Source: an uncultured beta proteobacterium (lineage in GTDB: Bacteria; Pseudomonadota; Gammaproteobacteria; Burkholderiales; Burkholderiaceae_C). From it: a DNA stretch of 6,199 nucleotides. Within the stretch, counting starts at the first letter, position 1, and every line of letters begins with the position of its first letter. The notes beneath the pieces were generated by a model. The model had not been told where the DNA came from, ran no database searches, and saw nothing but the letters and a program-made list of their open reading frames with translations. A program made the position numbers and the translations under genes. This document shows positions 1 through 6,199 of this stretch, in pieces. The stretch spans positions 1-6,199 of the forward strand of contig CAJBVC010000718.1 in assembly GCA_903958915.1 (NCBI GenBank), read 5' to 3'.

Positions 1-3000
1 CCAGAAGAACGTTTGCCCGCCGGGCCGCCCCAAGGGCAAACAGCCCCCTCGGGGGGCAGCGCAGTACGCGCAGCGACAAGCGTGGGGGCCAGTTCCGCTC
101 GCCCGTTTGAGGTCATTGGTATTCCGCTGCCCACTGGCTTTCATGTCGTGGAGATCACTTCTGCGCAACTGGGTGCCTCGCTGTTGGACCCACGGCACGG
201 GGGGAGTCGCAGCATGGTGGTGCGCACCTCGGCGCTGGTGACCAATCTGGCCGTGCACTTCAAACTGGGCCGGGAAGATTCACTGGCGTGGGTGACGACG
301 CTGGACAAAGGCACCCCCGTTGCCAACGCCCAGGTCCGTGTATCGGACTGCAATGGTAAACCGGTCGGTAGCACCCAAACCAATGCACAGGGCATCGCCA
401 CCCTGACAGGCATTTCGCCGCGCGCGCCGACCTGCACTGACGAAGGGACCTATTCCCAGGCCTACTTTGTCAGCGCCCGCGCGCAGCAGCCGGGTGCCGA
501 TGGCAAGGGTACGGTCGACGACATGGCCTTCACCTGGAGTGACTGGAACCGTGGCATCGAACCCTGGCGCTTTAACCTGCCCACCGACAACGACCCACAA
601 CCCGACACGCGGGCCCACACCATTCTGGATCGCACGTTGCTGCGCGCCGGCGAAACGGTGTCGATGAAACATCTTCTGCGCAGCGAAACCAGCCAGGGCT
701 TTGGCCCGAGCAGCACATTGCCAGTGACCCTGGTGGTGACCCATGTAGGCAGTGGCCAGCAGGTGCAGCAGCCGATAGCCTGGCGCAAAACGGCCACCGG
801 TGGCCAGAGTGCCGAGAGCACGTTCACCATTGCACCTGCGGCCAAGCTGGGCCTGTACCAGATTGATCTGCGCGGCGCGGGCAATGAGCGCAGTTTCAGC
901 ACAGGCACGTTCCGGGTGGAGGAATTCCGGCTGCCGGTGCTGGAGGGTCGTATTGGCCCGAAGGAAAAAAAGGCACTGGTCAACACGCAAACGGTACCGG
1001 TGGACGTACAGGTGAATTACGTCTCCGGTGGTGCTGCAGCGCATTTGCCGGTGCGGGTGTCGGCGCTGGTGCGCGGAAAAGTGTTGCAGTACCCTGACTT
1101 TTCGGAGTTCAGTTTTCAGCCACCGCGTGGCAACCGCGAGAACCGGCCCGGCAGCGAAGAAGAGGCAGACGCCAGCTCCGATGCCCGGGTGGCGGCCGAC
1201 AAACTGCCGATCACACTCGACAGCAATGGCACAGGCAAGGTCGACATCAGCAAGCTGCCCGCGAGCACGCAGCCACGTGACCTGGTGTTGGAGGCCACCT
1301 ATGCCGACCCCAACGGCGAGTTGCAAACCCTGCGCAGCACACACACGCTCTGGCCGGCGGCGGTGGTGACAGGCATCAAGACGGAGGGCTGGGTGAGTCT
1401 ATCGGGGGGCAGCAGCCAGAAGGTGCGGTTTCAGGCGCTGGCGCTGGACCTGGCAGGCAAACCGCAGGCCGATGTGACACTGGAAGTGAAGGCCACCGCC
1501 CGCATCGTCACCACCACGCGCAAGCGCATGGTCGGCGGCTTCTATACCTACGACAACAAGACCACCGTAAAAGAGCTTGGTAGCGTATGCAGCGGCAAGA
1601 GCGACAACCGTGGCCTGTTGCTGTGTGAAACCAGCCTGGCGCAAGCGGGCGAAGTAGAACTGGTAGTCACCGCCAAAGATGTGCAGGGCAACAGCATCCA
1701 GGCGGCGGCGTCGGTGTATGTCACCAAACAGGGGGAGTTGTGGTTTGGCGGCGAGAACCACGACCGCATCGACTTGCTGCCGGAAAAGAAGACCTACCAG
1801 CCGGGCGAGACCGCCAAGTTCCAGGTGCGCATGCCGTTTCGCTTTGCCACCGCTCTGGTGGCGGTGGAGCGTGAGGGCGTGATGGAGACGGAAGTAGTGC
1901 AACTCAATGGCCAGGACCCCACCATCACGCTCAAGATCAAGGACAGTTGGGGGCCCAATGTGTATGTCAGTGTGTTGGCGCTGCGTGGCCGGCTGCGCGA
2001 GGTGCCGTGGTACAGCTTTTTTACCTGGGGCTACAAGGCACCACGCGAGTGGTGGACCAGTTTCTGGTTTGAGGGCCGTGAGTATGTGGCCCCCACCGCT
2101 TTGGTGGACTTGAGCAAGCCGGCGTTTCGGCTGGGCGTGGCCGAAATTCGCGTGGGCACCCAGGCACACCAGCTCGACGTGCGCGTGAAGGCAGACAAAG
2201 AGAGCTACCCGGTGCGCGGCCAGGCCAAAGTCACCATCACCGTGAAACTGCCCAACGGCCAACCCGCCGCCCATGCCGAAGTAGCACTGGCCGCGGTGGA
2301 CCAGGCCTTGCTGGAACTGATGCCCAACGACAGCTGGAATTTGCTTGATGCCATGCTGCAACGGCGCTCGTGGGGGGTAGAGACGTCCACCGCTCAGATG
2401 GAAATCATTGGCCGGCGCCACTATGGACGCAAGGCCGTGCCTGCGGGTGGCGGCGGCGGCAAGAGTGGAGCACGCGAACTGCTCGATACCTTGCTGCTCT
2501 GGAACCCTTCCATCCAACTGGATGCGAAGGGCCAGGCCCAGGTAGTGGTGCCGTTGAACGACGCCCTGACCACCTTCAAAATAGTGGCCGTGGCCGATGC
2601 CTCTACGGGTCTGTTTGGCACCGGCTCCACCAGCATTCGCGCCACACAGAATTTGCAGATCATCAGCGGCCTGCCGCCTCTGGTGCGCGAGGACGACCAG
2701 TTCCGCGCCCAGCTCACGCTGCGCAACACCACCAAACAGGCGATGAAGGTAGAAGTCACTCCACGTGCCACACTGCTGGAACTGAAGTCTCAGATAGTGG
2801 ACATCCCCGCCGGTGAAGCACGCGAGGTGGCGTGGATGGTGACGGCACCGGCGCAACTGGCGCAGATCCGCTCCGAAGCCATCCTCTGGGAAATCGAAGC
2901 CAAAGACAGCGTGAGCGGTGCGCGTGACATGCTCAAGGCGCGCCAGCGCATCGTCCCCGCGGTGCCGCTGACAGTACAACAGGCCACGCTGGTGCAGCTC

Positions 3001-4563
3001 GACGGCCCCTGGAGCCTGGATGTCGGTCCTCCGGCGGACGCGATTGCGGGCCGAGGTGGCGTGAAGATGTCGCTGCAACCCAAGCTCGTCGACGGGCTTC
3101 CCGGCGTGCAGGAGTGGTTTGCGAACTACCCCTTCAGTTGCCTGGAGCAGAAGACAAGTAAAGCCTTCGGCCTGCGTGACATCAAGCTGTGGCAAGCCGT
3201 GCTGGCCCAACTGCCCAGCTACCTCGATGCCGATGGCCTGGCCCACTACTTCCCGCCCCGTGCCGGTGAGGCCAACCGGGGCAGCGACACGCTCAGCGCC
3301 TACCTGCTTAGCGCCAGCCATGAAGCTGCGAGTGGTAACGCCGCATTCGGCCTCAGTGATGAATTGCGGGCACCGCTGGAGCGCGGCCTCATTGCCTTTG
3401 TAGAGGGCCGCATCCAGCGCGACTTCTGGAGCCCGCGCAGCGGAAATGGGGGCGACCTGGACGTGCGCAAACTCGCCGCCCTCGAAGCGCTGTCACGTTA
3501 TGGCAAGGCGCAGGCGCGCATGCTGGGCTCCATCACCCTGGCGCCCAACCAGTGGCCCACACACGCCGTGATCGACTGGCTCCAAATCTTGAAGCGTGTG
3601 CCCGACGTGCCTGAGCGCGACAAACGCTTGGCCGAGGTCCAGCAGATTTTGCGCGCCCGCATCAGCTACCAGGGCAGCGCGATGGTATTCAGTACGGACC
3701 AAAGTGACGCCTGGTGGTGGCTGATGCAAAACGGCGACAGCAACAGCGCACGCCTGTTGCTGGCTGTCATGGATGACCCCACCTGGAAAGACGACATGGG
3801 GCGCCTCGCCAAAGGACTGATCGGCCGCCAACAGCGCGGCGCATGGCGCACCACCACCGCCAACCTGTGGGGCTCGCTTGCGGTGGAGAAGTTCTCCAAC
3901 AAGTTTGAAGCGGTCAAAGTAACCGGCGGCACCAAAGCGGCGCTCGGACCGCGCAGCGCCATGGCCGACTGGGGCAAGAGTGAACGCTCCAACAGCCTGT
4001 TTCTGCCCTGGAGTCAGGGCACGCCGAAGGAGACGCTAACCGTTACGCACCAGGGCAGCGGCAAGCCCTGGCTGACCCTGCAGTCGCAAGCCGCCGTTGT
4101 ACTGAAAGAGCCTTTCTTTGCCGGTTACCAGATCAGGAAGACCGTGCAGCCCATCGAGCAGACCAACAAGAGCCTGCCTGCTGGCAGCTACACCCGTGGT
4201 GACGTGCTGCGCATCACGCTGGAAGTCAACGCCAGCGCGGACATGACCTGGGCCGTCATCACCGACCCGGTGCCCGGCGGCGCTGTGGTACTGGGCAGCG
4301 GCCTGGGACGCGACAGCGAAATCGCCACCCAGGGTGAAAGGCGCGATGGCCCCGGCTGGGCCGCCTATGAGGAGCGCAGTTTCGAGGTCTACCGCAGCTA
4401 CTACCCGTACTTGCCCAAAGGCGTGACGCGCATCGAGTACACGATTCGGCTCAACAATGTTGGATCGTTTGCCGTGCCGCCCTCGCGCGTGGAGGCCATG
4501 TACGCACCCGAGGTGTTTGGCGAAGCACCCAATGCCCGCGTGACGGTGGTTGCACCCAGGTAG
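1..4563 (+). CDS. Thioester-containing bacterial alpha-2-macroglobulin (5'-truncated by window edge)
   Basis: Large envelope protein of the bacterial alpha-2-macroglobulin family (E. coli YfhM type). Known family members sit in the periplasm, usually as inner-membrane lipoproteins; protease cleavage of a bait region exposes a thioester that covalently traps the attacker. The frame is open from base 1 (1520 codons, stop TAG at 4561-4563). The TTG at 13 is an internal Leu codon, not a start; signal peptide, lipobox and probably a few hundred N-terminal residues lie upstream. Counting the codon at base 1 as residue 1: a macroglobulin domain at ~38-160 containing SALVTNLAVHFKLGRE; the A2M_N-type motif HTILDRTLLRAGETV from 206; the region before the bait at ~710-770; a likely bait segment at ~800-825 with a five-Gly run (816-820); the A2M motif LLLW...PLNDALTTF at 831-859; the thioester motif YPFSCLEQ with Cys1047 and Gln1050 (bases 3139-3150), followed by the helical thioester domain; and a C-terminal receptor-binding-like domain ending in EAMYAPEVFGE near 1498-1508. 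The visible part has only five cysteines: 117/145 and 530/542 could pair, leaving the thioester Cys free. The Tyr four residues before Cys1047 matches the lock tyrosine described in the Salmonella homologue. Family assignment is near certain; localisation is inferred. Confidence 0.97.
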   Translation, partial: PEERLPAGPPQGQTAPSGGSAVRAATSVGASSARPFEVIGIPLPTGFHVVEITSAQLGASLLDPRHGGSRSMVVRTSALVTNLAVHFKLGREDSLAWVTTLDKGTPVANAQVRVSDCNGKPVGSTQTNAQGIATLTGISPRAPTCTDEGTYSQAYFVSARAQQPGADGKGTVDDMAFTWSDWNRGIEPWRFNLPTDNDPQPDTRAHTILDRTLLRAGETVSMKHLLRSETSQGFGPSSTLPVTLVVTHVGSGQQVQQPIAWRKTATGGQSAESTFTIAPAAKLGLYQIDLRGAGNERSFSTGTFRVEEFRLPVLEGRIGPKEKKALVNTQTVPVDVQVNYVSGGAAAHLPVRVSALVRGKVLQYPDFSEFSFQPPRGNRENRPGSEEEADASSDARVAADKLPITLDSNGTGKVDISKLPASTQPRDLVLEATYADPNGELQTLRSTHTLWPAAVVTGIKTEGWVSLSGGSSQKVRFQALALDLAGKPQADVTLEVKATARIVTTTRKRMVGGFYTYDNKTTVKELGSVCSGKSDNRGLLLCETSLAQAGEVELVVTAKDVQGNSIQAAASVYVTKQGELWFGGENHDRIDLLPEKKTYQPGETAKFQVRMPFRFATALVAVEREGVMETEVVQLNGQDPTITLKIKDSWGPNVYVSVLALRGRLREVPWYSFFTWGYKAPREWWTSFWFEGREYVAPTALVDLSKPAFRLGVAEIRVGTQAHQLDVRVKADKESYPVRGQAKVTITVKLPNGQPAAHAEVALAAVDQALLELMPNDSWNLLDAMLQRRSWGVETSTAQMEIIGRRHYGRKAVPAGGGGGKSGARELLDTLLLWNPSIQLDAKGQAQVVVPLNDALTTFKIVAVADASTGLFGTGSTSIRATQNLQIISGLPPLVREDDQFRAQLTLRNTTKQAMKVEVTPRATLLELKSQIVDIPAGEAREVAWMVTAPAQLAQIRSEAILWEIEAKDSVSGARDMLKARQRIVPAVPLTVQQATLVQLDGPWSLDVGPPADAIAGRGGVKMSLQPKLVDGLPGVQEWFANYPFSCLEQKTSKAFGLRDIKLWQAVLAQLPSYLDADGLAHYFPPRAGEANRGSDTLSAYLLSASHEAASGNAAFGLSDELRAPLERGLIAFVEGRIQRDFWSPRSGNGGDLDVRKLAALEALSRYGKAQARMLGSITLAPNQWPTHAVIDWLQILKRVPDVPERDKRLAEVQQILRARISYQGSAMVFSTDQSDAWWWLMQNGDSNSARLLLAVMDDPTWKDDMGRLAKGLIGRQQRGAWRTTTANLWGSLAVEKFSNKFEAVKVTGGTKAALGPRSAMADWGKSERSNSLFLPWSQGTPKETLTVTHQGSGKPWLTLQSQAAVVLKEPFFAGYQIRKTVQPIEQTNKSLPAGSYTRGDVLRITLEVNASADMTWAVITDPVPGGAVVLGSGLGRDSEIATQGERRDGPGWAAYEERSFEVYRSYYPYLPKGVTRIEYTIRLNNVGSFAVPPSRVEAMYAPEVFGEAPNARVTVVAPR
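12..90. repeat. REP-like GC-rich palindromic element inside the macroglobulin frame
   Basis: Seen directly: a 7-base inverted repeat TTTGCCC (12-18) / GGGCAAA (34-40), with GCCC/GGGC pairings nested inside it; then a tight hairpin GCCCCC (43-48) / GGGGGC (52-57) with a three-base TCG loop; then a GCGC-rich imperfect palindrome around 59-75; then GGGGGC (84-89), which could pair alternatively with 43-48. The layout and several word-level matches recall dispersed intergenic palindromic elements of Comamonadaceae genomes; that link is from memory and was not searched. The host frame stays open through it and reads a Pro/Gly/Ala/Ser-rich stretch (PAGPPQGQ... to about GASSARP) just before the conserved macroglobulin sequence resumes at FEVIGIPLP. 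The true borders are unknown and the left one could lie slightly outside the window. It could also be only a low-complexity linker with chance pairing. No second copy was seen in this window. Confidence 0.5.
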
Positions 4564-4612
4564 TGGACAAACTCCGACCCATTGGCGTACGCTGCTACGA
4601 CTTGAATGGAAT

Positions 4613-4619
4613 GAGGTGA
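4613..4619 (+). promoter_or_regulatory. Ribosome-binding site of the glycoside hydrolase gene
   Basis: GAGGTGA is a seven-base match to the sequence complementary to the 3' end of 16S rRNA and lies five bases before the ATG at 4625, a normal spacing. It fixes this ATG as the start, and the encoded N-terminus is a good signal peptide, which agrees. The rest of the 61-base gap has no T-run hairpin and no convincing -35/-10 pair, so translation is probably initiated independently on a shared transcript. Confidence 0.75.
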
Positions 4620-4624
4620 ACCCT

Positions 4625-6199
4625 ATGCGCCTGCCTGTACTTGCATTGGCCCTGGTTTTTTCACTGGGTACCCACGCGCAAACTTCCACCGTAACAGTGG
4701 AAGTGGATGCGGCGCAGCCGCAAAGCGCATTACGTGACCTCACGGGCGCCAACAAAAAGCCCACGTTCAACGGCCAGTTTGACGGCCTGCCCTTCAATGC
4801 AGCGTCACTGTACAAGGCGTTTGGCATCTCACAGGTACGTCTGCACGATGCGGGTCTGGATCTGTGCACGACCTACACTGCCGCCACCAAGGTCAATACT
4901 GGCGTCACCCCGACACAGCCTGTCACGGGCTGCACCCTACAGGGCAGCAGTGGGCGGCCGCATTTCACCTGGACCCCAGCATCCTCGGTTGATGCGGACC
5001 TCAACAACACCGCCAACTACGACTTCACCTCCGTGGACGATGCGCTCTCGGGCGCCATTGCCACCGGTGCAGCGATCTACCTGCGCCTGGGCGAAAGCTA
5101 CAACGGCCCCAACGACACCAATGACCCTGTCGCCTGGGCCAAAGTGGCCACCAATATCTACAAGCATGTGATCGGCACCTTCAAACCCACCGCAGGCATC
5201 GCCGTCAATCCGGTCTTTGTGGAGATCTTCAACGAACCCGACGGTGGCTTTTGGGCGGGCTCCACGTCCAGCTTCAATACCCTCTTTGTCGAAACCGCCC
5301 AGCGCGTGCGCGCCGCTGCTGCCGAGGCAGGCCGCACGGTCAAAATTGGCGGTGCGGGTTTCACCCGCAACGTGCTGGCCAACAGCAGCGTGGCGGGCAA
5401 CCCCGCCAACGGGTTCGTTGCCGCGGTGGGCGCTTCGACACTGGACTTCTATTCGGCGCACCTCTACAACAACTGCGCCAACGCCACACTCAGCTCTGCG
5501 GCCAACTTCCTGCGTTCGCTGCGCAGCATCGTCAATGGGCAGGGTGGTAGCGCCAAGCCGATGCACATTACCGAGTGGAATATCGGACTGGGCTCGCAAT
5601 GCGGCAATGATTTCTTTGCCGAGCCCCGGACACAATCCTTTGGCAGTGGCGTACTCACACTGATGCAGGACCCGGCGCAGAACATTGAGGCGGCGCACTT
5701 CTATGCTGGGGTCCCCATCATGGCCCTGTTCGACTTCACCAGCGTGGCGGGCAAAGCGCGCATTAACCCATCGGCCTGGGCACTGTGGGCGCACGCCCAA
5801 CTCAAGGGGGCCAGCCAGCTCAGCGCCCAGGTGTGCCCGCAAAGTGGCACCTGTGTGGCGGGTTATGCAGCTGAATCCGCACCCGTGTTGGCACTGGCCG
5901 GACAGAGCACACAGGGGCAAAGTGTCATCATCACCAATGATGGCAGTGCCGCCGTGACCTACACCCTGCGCATCAAGGGATTGAGCAACGCAACGGCCAG
6001 CGCCAGCATCAACACGCCGCCATCAGCCGTGCAGGAACTGCCTGCGTCAGGCAGCCCGGTCACAGCGGACGCCAATGCACTGGCCACTTTGCTGACTTCG
6101 GTTCCGACCGAGACCCGGTCTGGGTTGACCGTCAACGCCGGCGTGCTTGAACTGGTCACGACCGTACCAGCGCGCAGTATTCAGATGGTCAAAGTTCAG
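4625..6199 (+). CDS. Secreted clan GH-A glycoside hydrolase, GH39-like (3' end at window edge)
   Basis: An open frame of 525 codons runs without a stop to the last base. Residues 1-18 form a signal peptide: MR, a hydrophobic run LPVLALALVFSLG, then THA before a likely cut at Ala18/Gln19, so the product is exported. Residues ~25-390 look like a (beta/alpha)8 barrel of clan GH-A: VRLHDAGLD (71-79) after the first helix, IFNEPDGGFW (201-210) with Asn203-Glu204 as the expected acid/base at strand 4, DFYSAHLY (274-281) as the strand-6 His/Tyr motif, and HITEWN (314-319) with Glu317 as the expected nucleophile at strand 7. The 113-residue spacing between the two Glu residues and the NEP...FW pattern fit GH39 (beta-xylosidase/iduronidase type) best; GH51, GH5 or an unclassified GH-A family remain possible. 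Residues ~395-525 are beta-rich (VIITNDGSAAVTYTLRI) and end in ARSIQMVKV, a typical last strand of such accessory domains, so few residues are probably missing. Six cysteines (81, 103, 284, 326, 404, 410) suit disulfides in an exported protein. No lipobox or membrane anchor is seen. The substrate cannot be read from the sequence. It lies 61 bases after the macroglobulin gene, probably in one operon. Confidence 0.88.
   Translation, partial: MRLPVLALALVFSLGTHAQTSTVTVEVDAAQPQSALRDLTGANKKPTFNGQFDGLPFNAASLYKAFGISQVRLHDAGLDLCTTYTAATKVNTGVTPTQPVTGCTLQGSSGRPHFTWTPASSVDADLNNTANYDFTSVDDALSGAIATGAAIYLRLGESYNGPNDTNDPVAWAKVATNIYKHVIGTFKPTAGIAVNPVFVEIFNEPDGGFWAGSTSSFNTLFVETAQRVRAAAAEAGRTVKIGGAGFTRNVLANSSVAGNPANGFVAAVGASTLDFYSAHLYNNCANATLSSAANFLRSLRSIVNGQGGSAKPMHITEWNIGLGSQCGNDFFAEPRTQSFGSGVLTLMQDPAQNIEAAHFYAGVPIMALFDFTSVAGKARINPSAWALWAHAQLKGASQLSAQVCPQSGTCVAGYAAESAPVLALAGQSTQGQSVIITNDGSAAVTYTLRIKGLSNATASASINTPPSAVQELPASGSPVTADANALATLLTSVPTETRSGLTVNAGVLELVTTVPARSIQMVKVQ

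Noticed and set aside
13..15. TTG at 13 as the translation start of the macroglobulin
   Set aside because: The frame is open to base 1, there is no room to see an RBS, no signal peptide follows, and family members carry further N-terminal domains before the first conserved block seen here.
1399..3321. A 640-codon open frame on the minus strand inside the macroglobulin gene (and a 354-codon one at 280-1344)
   Set aside because: Both lie wholly opposite a confidently identified gene. The products are rich in His, Gln, Gly and Arg and have no recognisable domain, as expected from the complement of a GC-rich gene with biased third positions.
4585..4592. Eight-base perfect palindrome GCGTACGC in the intergenic gap
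   Set aside because: It is too short, has no loop and no following T-run, so it is not a terminator. Such a palindrome is expected by chance in GC-rich DNA, and no second copy nearby suggests an operator.
4582..4610. Possible promoter TTGGCG (4582-4587), 17-base spacer, AATGGA (4605-4610)
   Set aside because: The -10 match is poor and the start site would fall almost on the RBS. The evidence favours read-through from the macroglobulin gene.
4707..5171. A 154-codon plus-strand frame overlapping the start of the glycosidase
   Set aside because: It is in another reading frame of the glycosidase gene, its product is an Arg/Pro/Thr/Ser-rich low-complexity sequence, and it has no convincing RBS.
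4937..5920. A 327-codon minus-strand frame opposite the glycosidase gene, and the partly overlapping minus-strand frame 4036-4869
   Set aside because: The plus-strand frame has a signal peptide, RBS and intact catalytic motifs. The antisense products show no motif, and 4036-4869 runs across the end of one real gene and the start of the next.

Overview
The window is GC-rich and almost wholly coding on the + strand. Codon use strongly favours G/C at the third position, and the long antisense open frames are a by-product of this. The composition, together with a palindromic GC-rich element at the left edge that resembles dispersed repeats I remember from Comamonadaceae genomes (Rhodoferax, Polaromonas, Acidovorax and relatives), suggests a Gram-negative betaproteobacterium of order Burkholderiales. 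The taxonomic call is an inference and was not tested by any search.

Layout: positions 1-4563 hold the 3' part (1520 codons) of a very large gene for a thioester-containing bacterial alpha-2-macroglobulin, whose 5' end lies left of the window. The first ~90 bases of this frame carry a REP-like set of inverted repeats, read through in frame as a Pro/Gly/Ala/Ser-rich linker. A 61-base gap (4564-4624) follows, with a good ribosome-binding site but no recognisable terminator or promoter. From 4625 to the right edge is a secreted protein of at least 525 residues: a glycoside hydrolase of the clan GH-A type, most like family GH39, with a C-terminal beta-rich domain. Its stop codon is not in the window, but the sequence looks close to its natural end.

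The same strand, the short gap and the lack of a terminator suggest co-transcription. Both products are predicted to act outside the cytoplasm: the macroglobulin as a protease trap of the cell envelope, the hydrolase on an unknown glycan. In E. coli the thioester-containing macroglobulin gene (yfhM) is next to pbpC, which encodes a peptidoglycan synthase. Here the downstream neighbour is a glycosidase instead, which is the main contextual oddity. Nothing in the window by itself proves a new defence or catalytic system. The two points most worth following up are the in-frame repeat and the macroglobulin-glycosidase pairing.
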